Assembly: GCA_937926325.1 (NCBI GenBank)
Contig: CALAZQ010000039.1
Span: forward strand, 1 to 16,949
Source of the DNA: an uncultured Planctomycetaceae bacterium
Lineage (GTDB): Bacteria; Planctomycetota; Planctomycetia; Pirellulales; UBA1268
Reading direction: 5' to 3'
Length of the DNA stretch: 16,949 bases
The notes below the pieces were generated by a model, which was given only the letters and a program-made list of their open reading frames with translations, had not been told where the DNA came from and made no database searches. How positions within the stretch are numbered: the stretch's first letter is position 1; each line of letters begins with the position of its first letter. The position numbers were made by a program, and so were the translations under genes. This document shows, in pieces, positions 1 through 7,227 of the stretch.

Positions 1-675
1 ACCGAGACGGGCCCCGGCTGGAGCTTCTTCGCCGAGATCCTGCCCTTTATGGAGGAGGCGACGCTGGCCGAGCAGATCGACTTTGAAAAGCTCATCACCC
101 ATGCCGACAATCAAGCCGCCCGCGAGACGATTGTTCCAGCCTTCGTCGACCCGGGTGACACGGCCCCGAAGCTGATTGACATCAAGGACAGTCCGACAAA
201 CTCGCTGGCTCAGGCAGCCGTCTGCAGCTACGCCGGCTGCCTCGGCACCCTGGCCTACGAAGAGCAGCCCTTCACCGGAGTGTTCCACCGCAACAGCCGG
301 GTGCGGCTGGACGACATCACCGACGGCACCAGCAAGACGATCGGCATCGGTGAGCGGATGAGCCGCCACACCGAGACCAGCTGGTGCGGCGTCACGCCGG
401 GACAGAAGATGTACTACTCGCCCGAGTCACCCAACTACGACCCGAATGAGCCTGGCAAAAAGGAGCGGCCCGCCATCGTGTCGATTCTCGTCCACGTTCG
501 TTCAAGCACCCCGAGCCTGACGGGCAGCCCTGGTGGGTTCATTGGCCCCCACCAGGCTGGCACCCAGTTCCTGAACCTCGACGGGTCCTGCCGGCTCATC
601 AACGACAGCACCTCGCCGGACGTCTTCCGGGCCCTCTGCACCCGGTCGGGTGGCGAGCCCGTATCCGTGGACTAG
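1..675 (+). CDS. DUF1559 (prepilin-like, H-x9-DG) protein, C-terminal part
   Basis: The reading frame is open from the first base, so the 5' end, including any prepilin-type N-terminal helix, lies outside the window; the ATG at 49 is internal. About 224 residues are visible. The opening GWSFFAEILPFMEE matches the DUF1559 'GW..-LLPYLEQ' region. The middle (SYAGCLGTLAYEE, then FHRNSRVRLDDITDGTSKTI) matches the usual DUF1559 block in which a 'ITDGTSNT'-type motif precedes a GER segment. Near the C-terminus, His followed by nine residues and DG (HQAGTQFLNLDG) is the family's H-x9-DG signature, followed by the usual 'VFRALCTRSGGE' end. Planctomycete genomes carry dozens of these paralogues; they resemble type II secretion pseudopilins and are thought to be envelope-associated, but no function is established. 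The gene converges on the minus-strand esterase and ends 35 nt before a terminator. Confidence 0.9.
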   Translation, partial: TETGPGWSFFAEILPFMEEATLAEQIDFEKLITHADNQAARETIVPAFVDPGDTAPKLIDIKDSPTNSLAQAAVCSYAGCLGTLAYEEQPFTGVFHRNSRVRLDDITDGTSKTIGIGERMSRHTETSWCGVTPGQKMYYSPESPNYDPNEPGKKERPAIVSILVHVRSSTPSLTGSPGGFIGPHQAGTQFLNLDGSCRLINDSTSPDVFRALCTRSGGEPVSVD

Positions 676-710
676 GGCCCGCAAGGGTCGGCTTCAACTG
701 CGACAACTCA

Positions 711-740
711 ACCGGCAGCCGTCAGGCTGCCGGTTTTTTT
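711..740 (+). terminator. Rho-independent terminator of the DUF1559 gene
   Basis: A perfect 10-bp stem (arms ACCGGCAGCC at 711-720 and GGCTGCCGGT at 725-734) with a GTCA tetraloop runs straight into seven T residues (734-740). It starts 35 nt after the DUF1559 stop codon. The T-tract is on the plus-strand side only, so it should serve the plus-strand gene. It could also block read-through into the end of the convergent esterase gene, whose stop is at 747. Confidence 0.9.
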
Positions 741-746
741 GCAGAA

Positions 747-2282
747 TCAGCGGGCCGGAAGCCTCTCACCAGCTGACTTCTCGAGCATCTTCCGCACCCG
801 TTCCTGTTCGGCGGCCAATGCGGCCCCCGTCACCGGTTCCGGCTGAAAAAACCGATTGGGAGCCAGCGGCTCAGCGGCGGGAATGGTCCGCCACCGAAGC
901 CGCCGGTACCAGACTTCGTGGCCGTGGTCCTGTAGCCAGAGACGGCCACCACGGCCGGTGAGGTCACCGCCGCGGATCGCAAGCAGGTCGACAAAGACCG
1001 CCCACCGCGGGTCTTGGTAGTCAAAGGAGATCACTGGCTCACCGTTGAGCCAGTGTTCAATCAGGCTGCCCTTACAGATGATCCGGCCTGTATTCCACTC
1101 TCCTGCTGGCCGTGTCAGGTCTGTTTCTGGAGCCATACAAAAAAACAGTGAGGCGGCTGCCTGCCGCGGATTTTCACCATATCGGCTGCCGGCATTGTCG
1201 AGCACCTGATACTCAACCTGTCCGGGCCGGTAATAGACCCCGCTGTTGCAACCAGCCGAAACCTTCCAGTCAAACCGGAGCTCAAAGTCATCAGGCACCG
1301 GAGCCGCCGTGTAAGTCAGCGGCCCACCTCCACGCACCCGGTGGAAGACGCCGTCTTTGATTTCCCAATTACCGGCTTGCTCCCAGCCCCGCAAACTCGT
1401 CCCATCACAGAGGGAAGTAAAGGCTGACTCGGGGGCCGATCGGTGCGATGAATCGGTCGCCGCTGGGGTTGTTCCGCCAGCCTGCTCGATGAGCCACTGG
1501 AAGGTTGTGAAATACCGTCGGCCCAGTGCCCGATACGATGCGGCATCAAAATGAAGGGCATCACCCTTGTCGGTCAGCCCTTCCGCTGACACAAATCCAA
1601 TGGCAGGAAGCTGCTCCGGAAGCTGCCGGTGGGCACGATCGACCTGCCGGGTGGCGGCGGTCCAGGGCCGGCCGGGGAAAATCCCAAGTTGCCCTACCAA
1701 AAATGGAACCGCCGGGGCATCGAGGCTTTTCCGAAATCGGCCGACGAGTTCCCGCAGTCGCTCGGCATAGGCCGGGGCCGCAGCCGGGTTGCAGTCAGCC
1801 TCACCCTGATGCCAGAGAATCGCCTTCAGCCGCCCGGCCCGTAGGGCAGCCTTCGCCCGCAGCAGCATGTCATCCCAGGGGTGCGACTTCGTCTGCTCGT
1901 GATAGCCGCCCGGCACCCAGCTGGTAATGGCTGACCCACCGACAGCGCAGGGAACCAGGCCAACCGTCACCCCGGGGTTAGCCTCAGCGTAGGCGATGCC
2001 AAAGCTCCGGCCCGGTCCGACCCCAACGATCTGCGGTTTGTCAAAGTGCAGCGGATCGACTGCCGGCTGCCAGGACTGCTCCTTGGTGAACATCAGCACC
2101 CGGGGATGGGGCTCACGATCCTCTGCGTCAACCATACCGCGACCGGCCATATTTGACTGGCCGACGAGCAGGATGATGTGAAACTCCTCCGGGTTCTCTG
2201 GCGTCTCGACGGCTCGCAAGAGTGGAGAGTGGCAGAAGAGCAGAAGCAGGACCGAACAGCAGGTACCACGGATTCCATTCAT
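747..2282 (-). CDS. Secreted sialate O-acetylesterase-like (SASA) esterase fused to a DUF1080 domain
   Basis: 511 residues. Residues 1-24 form a signal peptide (hydrophobic core SVLLLLF), so export is expected. Residues about 35-265 are a SASA/CE6-type SGNH esterase domain: the nucleophile motif is GQSNMAGRG (Ser43), a HQGEAD motif lies at 158-163, and DALH at 241-244 supplies the Asp/His pair. This family removes acetyl groups from sugars such as sialic acid or xylan. A linker of about 20 residues leads to a DUF1080 (3-keto-disaccharide hydrolase, jelly-roll) domain at about 286-467, with typical blocks LCDGTSLRGWEQ, WEIKDGVFH, NSGVYYRPG, EYQVLDN, EWNTGRIICKG and WLNGEPV. The remaining ~45 residues are charged and unassigned. 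The ATG is preceded by GGAGG at a spacing of 8. It lies 202 nt downstream of the DUF1501 gene on the same strand and may have its own promoter. The exact substrate is not predictable. Confidence 0.88.
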   Translation of the reverse strand: MNGIRGTCCSVLLLLFCHSPLLRAVETPENPEEFHIILLVGQSNMAGRGMVDAEDREPHPRVLMFTKEQSWQPAVDPLHFDKPQIVGVGPGRSFGIAYAEANPGVTVGLVPCAVGGSAITSWVPGGYHEQTKSHPWDDMLLRAKAALRAGRLKAILWHQGEADCNPAAAPAYAERLRELVGRFRKSLDAPAVPFLVGQLGIFPGRPWTAATRQVDRAHRQLPEQLPAIGFVSAEGLTDKGDALHFDAASYRALGRRYFTTFQWLIEQAGGTTPAATDSSHRSAPESAFTSLCDGTSLRGWEQAGNWEIKDGVFHRVRGGGPLTYTAAPVPDDFELRFDWKVSAGCNSGVYYRPGQVEYQVLDNAGSRYGENPRQAAASLFFCMAPETDLTRPAGEWNTGRIICKGSLIEHWLNGEPVISFDYQDPRWAVFVDLLAIRGGDLTGRGGRLWLQDHGHEVWYRRLRWRTIPAAEPLAPNRFFQPEPVTGAALAAEQERVRKMLEKSAGERLPAR

Positions 2283-2343
2283 TCACCCACCCTCCGGGTT
2301 TACTTGAGACCATTATCCACATATCACAACCTGGCTTTGCAGC

Positions 2344-2370
2344 GTTACAGTAGGCGACCAACATCGTCAA
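2344..2370 (-). promoter_or_regulatory. Candidate promoter of the esterase gene
   Basis: The 202-nt gap between the DUF1501 and esterase genes is visibly richer in A/T than its surroundings. On the minus strand it contains TTGACG (2370-2365), a 15-nt spacer and TGTAAC (2349-2344), scoring 5/6 and 4/6 against sigma-70 boxes but with a short spacer. An alternative -10 box, GATAAT (2317-2312), lies about 30 nt before the ATG without a matching -35 box. Planctomycete promoters are poorly defined, so this is tentative. Confidence 0.25.
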
Positions 2371-2484
2371 AGCAAACCCACGCAAGAAAGACTGGGCTGG
2401 GTTTCAGTCGGTAGCGGGCTTGTCCACCAACAGTAGCCGATGGCTTTCGCGGCCAACGCCGGTGACACCTTCTCGTACGGCCGG

Positions 2485-3936
2485 TCAGGTCAGCAACGCA
2501 TCGACGACGTGCCCATGCACGTCGGTCAGGCGGAAGTCGCGGCCCTGGTAGCGATAGGTCAACCGCTCATGGTCGAGGCCGAGACAGTGGAGGATGGTGG
2601 CCTGCAGGTCGTGGACGTGCACCTCGTCTTCGACAATGTGAAAGCCGAGCTCATCGGTCTTGCCGTAGGTCACGCCACCCTTGATGCCCCCGCCCGCGAG
2701 CCACATGGTGAAAGCGTTGGGGTGATGGTCTCGGCCCATCGATCGCCCCAGCACGGCACTCGATTCAACCATCGGCGTGCGGCCAAACTCACCGCCCCAG
2801 ACAACCAGCGTCTCGTCAAGCATGCCCCGTTGCTTGAGGTCGGCCACCAAGGCGGCCGAGGCCTGATCAGTCGCCTTACAGTTGTTCTTCACGTTGCCAG
2901 CCACGTCTGAGTGAGCATCCCAGCCCTGGTGATAGATCGTGACAAACCGTACCCCCCGCTCGACCAGCCGCCGGGCGATCAGGCAGGCCCTGGCAAAACT
3001 CGCCTTGGCCGGGTCGCACCCATACAGGGCCAGCGTCTCGGGCGACTCTTCCTGAAGGGCCATCAGTTCAGGGGCCGAGGCCTGCAGCCGATGGGCCATC
3101 TCATAGGCGGCGATTCGGGTGGCGATTTCGGGGTCGCCATCGCGGCTGAGTGTCTGCCGATTGAGCGTCGAGACAAGACCGAGGGTTTCAGCCTCCAGGC
3201 GGGCGTCGGCACCGGCCGGTGAGGCGACGTTGAGAATCGGTGGACCGGCGTTGCGGAACCGGGTGCCGGTGTAGACGCTGGGCAGAAAGCCACTCGACCA
3301 GTTGGCCGCCCCACCACTGATGCCACTGCCAGTGCTCATCACCACGAAGGCGGGCAGTTCCTCACTCTCACTGCCGAGCCCGTAGGTGACCCACGAGCCG
3401 AGGCTCGGCCGACCCGGCTGGGCAAAGCCGCAGTTCATGAATATCTGAGCCGGGGCATGGTTGAACTGATCGGTCTTGCAACTCTTCACGATAGCGATGT
3501 CGTCGATCACCCCGGCCAGATGCGGCAGCATTTCTGAGAGTTCGGCCCCGCAGCCGCCATGCCGGGCAAATTTGTACCGGGGCCCCAGGACGGCGGCGTC
3601 TGGCCGGATGAAGGCATACCGCTGCCCGCCGATGACCTCCGGCGGAATCGGCTTGCCCTCCATCGCCGTGAGCGTCGGCTTGTGATCAAAGAGTTCCAAC
3701 TGACTTGGCGCCCCCGCCATGAACAGTTGGATCACCGCCTTGGCCTTGCCGGGGAAATGCGGCGGCCGGATCGCCAGCGGGTCCGACAGCGGCTTCGCTG
3801 TCGCCGTGCTGCGGAAGGCTCCTGAAAGGAGGCCAGCCAGGGCAATCTTGCCGACACCGATGCCGCAGTCCCGGAAGAAGTGCCGGCGGGTGATCTCGAG
3901 CAGGGGATGGTGGGAGCGGGCGTCCATGTCATTCAT
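2485..3936 (-). CDS. DUF1501 protein (alkaline phosphatase/sulfatase-fold relative), Tat-exported
   Basis: 483 residues, typical for the family. The N-terminus ITRRHFFRDCGIGVGKIALAGLL has twin arginines (R17-R18) followed by a hydrophobic stretch, as expected of a Tat signal. DUF1501 signatures follow: GKAKAVIQLFMAGAPSQLELFDHKP, AEMLPHLAG-type text (LSEMLPHLAGVIDDIAIVKS), GSWVTYGLGSE, LVVWGGEFGRTP, GRDHHPNAFTMWLAGGGIKGG and a C-terminal DLQATILHCLGLDHERL. The fold is related to alkaline phosphatase/sulfatase enzymes, but no activity has been assigned that I know of. The start codon overlaps the upstream PSCyt1 gene's stop in an ATGA (3933-3936), so the two are almost certainly translationally coupled. 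This pairing is recurrent in planctomycetes. The protein would act outside the cytoplasmic membrane. Confidence 0.92.
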   Translation of the reverse strand: MNDMDARSHHPLLEITRRHFFRDCGIGVGKIALAGLLSGAFRSTATAKPLSDPLAIRPPHFPGKAKAVIQLFMAGAPSQLELFDHKPTLTAMEGKPIPPEVIGGQRYAFIRPDAAVLGPRYKFARHGGCGAELSEMLPHLAGVIDDIAIVKSCKTDQFNHAPAQIFMNCGFAQPGRPSLGSWVTYGLGSESEELPAFVVMSTGSGISGGAANWSSGFLPSVYTGTRFRNAGPPILNVASPAGADARLEAETLGLVSTLNRQTLSRDGDPEIATRIAAYEMAHRLQASAPELMALQEESPETLALYGCDPAKASFARACLIARRLVERGVRFVTIYHQGWDAHSDVAGNVKNNCKATDQASAALVADLKQRGMLDETLVVWGGEFGRTPMVESSAVLGRSMGRDHHPNAFTMWLAGGGIKGGVTYGKTDELGFHIVEDEVHVHDLQATILHCLGLDHERLTYRYQGRDFRLTDVHGHVVDALLT

Positions 3937-6900
3937 CGTTTCACGATTGCCTCATCCAGGTTCATTACCGCCCGGGCGACGAGCATCCAGGCAGCCTCTT
4001 CACGGAGGGTGTCCGCAGCGGTCGGTTCGCCGCCTGTAACCGCCATCAGCCGCTTCGCATCAAGCGCACCGGTGGCCAGCCGCTGCCGCTGGGCCTGGAG
4101 ATACCCGGTGAGTGCCTCGGTTTCCGTGGCTGCAAATTCGCGGGAAAGCAGCCGTCGGGCGAGTTCCTGCAGCCGGCCAGCATCGGTGTCGGCCGCCGCC
4201 ACCAGCTCACGGCCGAGGGCCCGGGCAATCTCCAAAAACATCGGGTCGTTCAGCAGCGTCAACGCCTGCAGCGGCGAGTTGGAAACGTCGCGGCGGGCGA
4301 TGCAGGCCTCGCCGGTCGGCCCGTCGAACGTCGTGGTGAAAGCGAACGGAGCCGTCCGCTTCCGGAAGGTGTAGATGCCGCGACGGTAGCGATCCTCCCC
4401 TTGGCTGACCAGCCACTTCGGCTTGCCGTAGGCTACCTCAGTGACGCCCTCTGGCTGCGGCGGCCGCACCCCAGGGCCGTACATTTTGGTCGAGAGCAGT
4501 CCGGCAGCTTTGAGTAGCGAATCGCGAATGACTTCTGCCTCCAGCCGCACCCGCGGACCTCGGGCCAGCAGGATGTTGTCGGGATCCAGCTCAGCCGCTG
4601 CCGGCGTCACGGCTGAGGCCTGCCGGTAGGTGCTGCTGGTGACGATCAGCCGGTGCAATGCCTTCAGCGACCAGCTCATTCCCCCCTGCTCCACCGGAGT
4701 CATGAACATTACCGCCAGCCAGTCGAGCAGCTCTGGATGACTCGGCGGACTACTCTGATAGCCAAAGTCGGCCACCGTCTCGACCAGCCCCCGGCCGAAG
4801 AGGGCGTGCCAGTGCCGGTTGACGACCACCCGGGCAGTGAGCGGGTTGTCGGGAGAGACCAGCCAGCGGGCCAGTGCCAGCCGATCGGCCGGAGCATTGT
4901 CGGGAAGTGGTGGCAGAAAAGCGGGAACTGCTGGCAGCACCTGCTCTTTCGGCGAGAGGTATTCTCCCCGGTGGTGCCGATGGGTCGGCCGCGGGTTGTC
5001 GGCCGGTCGCTCCCGCAGCACCAGGGTGGCAAGCCCCTGTCGCTCGGCTGCCTCAAGCCGCTGGATTTCCTTCACCTGGTCAGCGACTTCTGGGGCAGTC
5101 GCCAGAAACCGGCGGAACAACTGTTGCCGCTGGGCGGCCGACCGTCTCTCCGGTGGTAGCACCAGCGCCGCTTCCTCGTCGTGCGACAGGCCTCGGGCTT
5201 CCGCTCCCGCTGTCGCGGTCGTGCTCAGCCGGAACCGGCCCAGTGAGCAAGCGAAGTGCCGCTCGAACCGCAGGGTAACGACAACAGGCTGGCCCGGCTC
5301 GATGGCCTCGGCCAGCTGAAAAACGGCCGCCTCGGCATGGCCCTGCCGGCCATTGGTGCTCCAGCCACTCGACATCACCCCATCGATGGCTGCTGCGGCC
5401 CCTGCTCTTTCTTTGCCAGCAAAGGCCTTGCCGTCGAACGACTCGGTCGCCTCGGCAATTTCGACCCGCGTCTGCTGCAGCGGCAGCGAGACCTCGAACT
5501 CGGACAGGAAAAATTCGCCCTTCCGGCCCTCGTAATAGCAGAGCCCCGGCCCCCAATCGGGCAGTGATGGATCAGGCAACACCTCCAGCCGGATCGCTCG
5601 CACCGGCTGGCTCGAGGCGGGTAGCGTCAGCGTATAGACGTCGCTTTTGGTGATATCGCCACTGCCCAGAATGGACCCGTCTGGCTGCGGCACCAGATGC
5701 GGCAGATTTGAATCAATCGCCTCTGGCACGACCACCTGCCAGGCGATCGCATGGGCGGTCTGCTCCCGCAGCCAGGCGTCGAACCGCTCGGCCAGGCCGA
5801 CCAACTGCCGGCCTTCATTCGCGGCAACCTGCCCCGGCTCACTCGAACCGGAGGCCAGCTGCTCACCCCGCGGCCGCCCCGGGATCGGCCATTGCTGCGG
5901 CAGCCGGTCCCAGAGTTGCTCGGCCCGGGCCTCCGCCTCAGTCAGCCGGCGGTCACGTTCGGCACTGGGAATGATCCACTCCGGCTCATCAGCGTTGTTC
6001 AGAAGCGCCATCAACGAGAAATAGTCGGTGTGCATGATCGGGTCGAACTTATGGGTGTGGCACTGGGCACAGGCGGTTGTCAGCCCCAGCCAAGTGGTGC
6101 CGGTGGTGCCGACCCGATCAACCATCGCGAGATAGCGGAACTCGAGCGGGTCGATGCCCCCCTCTTCGTTCAACATGGTGTTGCGATGAAACCCTGTCGC
6201 CACGATGTCGTCCGGTGTGGCAGCGGGCAGCATGTCGCCGGCGATCTGTTTGATCGTGAACTGATCAAACGGCATATCGGCGTTGAGGGCCCTGATCACC
6301 CAGTCGCGATAGGGCCAGATCGTCCGGGGACGATCCTTCTCGTAACCGTTGGTGTCGGCATAGCGGGCGAGGTCAAGCCACCGCCGGGCCCACCGCTCGC
6401 CGTAGCGGGGACTGGCCAGTAGCTGCTCGACCAACCGGTCATAGGCGTCGGGGGACTGATCAGCCAGAAAGGCGTTGAGTTCCTCCGTTGACGGTGGCAG
6501 GCCGATCAGATCGAGAAAGACCCGGCGGCAGAGTGTGGCCTTGTCAGCCTCGTTGGAACGAGTGAGCCCCTCCTCCATCAGCCGGGCATCGACAAACCGG
6601 TCGATCGGATGGTCACTGGCTGAACCTTTCGGAAGCTTCGGGAGAACCGGCTTGATGAAGGCCCAGTGCGGCCGATACTCCGCGCCCGCGGCAATCCAGT
6701 CGATCAGCACCTGCCTTTCGGCAGCAGTCAATGAGACCTTGGTGTGGGGCGGCGGCATTACCAGATCGGGATCATCACTGGTGATGCGGGCAACCAGTTC
6801 ACTGGCGGTGAGGTCCCCCGGCACAATCGCCGTCATCCCACTGTCGAGTTCAGCAAGAGCCGCCTCGCGGTGGTCAAGCCGCAGCCCCGCCTCCTGATTT

Positions 6901-7061
6901 TCCTCATCCGGCCCGTGGCACTTGAAGCACCGATTGGAAAGGACCGGACGGACTTCGCGGTTGAAGTCGGGGCCGGCAGCCACACCCGGAATCTGGGTGA
7001 TGACCACCAAACAAACGACCGCCACCACAGCGGTGGCGGCGCTGACGAGGGAGTGTCTCAT
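3933..7061 (-). CDS. PSCyt1-DUF1549-DUF1553 planctomycete cytochrome-like protein
   Basis: 1042 residues from the preferred ATG at 7061; the frame is open to 7184, but the extra 41 residues are Arg-rich and unlike a signal. From 7061 the protein begins with a clear signal peptide or anchor (SLVSAATAVVAVVCLVV), and AAAGGTGG lies just upstream as a Shine-Dalgarno. Domains: PSCyt1 (about 32-110) with heme-c motif C45-F-K-C48-H49; DUF1549/PSCyt2 (about 148-360) with LDLIGLPPS, RWLDLARYADTNGYEKDRPR and a second CxxCH (C331-A-Q-C334-H335, in the ACAQCHTHKFDPI block usual for the family); a less conserved middle (about 460-610) that reads as a discoidin/F5-8C-like beta domain; and DUF1553/PSD1 (about 700-1010) with NPLTARVVVNRHW, GRGLVETVADFG, SPPSHPELLDWL, TSSTYRQ and SNSPLQALTLLNDP. 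It is predicted to be periplasmic. Electron transfer is likely from the heme motifs; the substrate is unknown. It overlaps the DUF1501 gene by 4 nt. Confidence 0.92.
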   Translation of the reverse strand: MRHSLVSAATAVVAVVCLVVITQIPGVAAGPDFNREVRPVLSNRCFKCHGPDEENQEAGLRLDHREAALAELDSGMTAIVPGDLTASELVARITSDDPDLVMPPPHTKVSLTAAERQVLIDWIAAGAEYRPHWAFIKPVLPKLPKGSASDHPIDRFVDARLMEEGLTRSNEADKATLCRRVFLDLIGLPPSTEELNAFLADQSPDAYDRLVEQLLASPRYGERWARRWLDLARYADTNGYEKDRPRTIWPYRDWVIRALNADMPFDQFTIKQIAGDMLPAATPDDIVATGFHRNTMLNEEGGIDPLEFRYLAMVDRVGTTGTTWLGLTTACAQCHTHKFDPIMHTDYFSLMALLNNADEPEWIIPSAERDRRLTEAEARAEQLWDRLPQQWPIPGRPRGEQLASGSSEPGQVAANEGRQLVGLAERFDAWLREQTAHAIAWQVVVPEAIDSNLPHLVPQPDGSILGSGDITKSDVYTLTLPASSQPVRAIRLEVLPDPSLPDWGPGLCYYEGRKGEFFLSEFEVSLPLQQTRVEIAEATESFDGKAFAGKERAGAAAAIDGVMSSGWSTNGRQGHAEAAVFQLAEAIEPGQPVVVTLRFERHFACSLGRFRLSTTATAGAEARGLSHDEEAALVLPPERRSAAQRQQLFRRFLATAPEVADQVKEIQRLEAAERQGLATLVLRERPADNPRPTHRHHRGEYLSPKEQVLPAVPAFLPPLPDNAPADRLALARWLVSPDNPLTARVVVNRHWHALFGRGLVETVADFGYQSSPPSHPELLDWLAVMFMTPVEQGGMSWSLKALHRLIVTSSTYRQASAVTPAAAELDPDNILLARGPRVRLEAEVIRDSLLKAAGLLSTKMYGPGVRPPQPEGVTEVAYGKPKWLVSQGEDRYRRGIYTFRKRTAPFAFTTTFDGPTGEACIARRDVSNSPLQALTLLNDPMFLEIARALGRELVAAADTDAGRLQELARRLLSREFAATETEALTGYLQAQRQRLATGALDAKRLMAVTGGEPTAADTLREEAAWMLVARAVMNLDEAIVKR

Positions 7062-7227
7062 GGACCACCTTTGCAGGCAGCAGGAAAACACCCGCGTCGC
7101 CGCTCCCAAACGCTCTGCCAGAACGCGGAAACGCGGGCCGCGGCGGAGAAGCCCAGGCGGCCGATCGGCGGGAACAACTCTCACCCTAGCACCCGCTGGC
7201 TGGCTTTGCCAGTGCTTGTTCCAGCTG

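Noticed and set aside
2440..2910. A 156-codon plus-strand frame opposite the end of the DUF1501 gene
   Set aside because: It is antisense to conserved DUF1501 motifs (GRDHHPNAF, GGEFGRTP); no start signal or family resemblance is seen.
5751..6422. A 223-codon plus-strand frame within the PSCyt1/DUF1549 gene
   Set aside because: It lies wholly antisense to the highly conserved DUF1549 coding region and shows no recognisable domain.
7062..7184. N-terminal extension of the PSCyt1 gene to the ATG at 7184
   Set aside because: The extra 41 residues are Arg-rich and would bury the signal peptide that starts at 7061, where a Shine-Dalgarno-like AAAGGTGG is present.
7195..7212. Small CTGGC/GCCAG hairpin after the GH92 gene as a terminator
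   Set aside because: The stem is only 5 bp and no T-tract follows on the minus strand, so I do not call termination between GH92 and the PSCyt1 gene.
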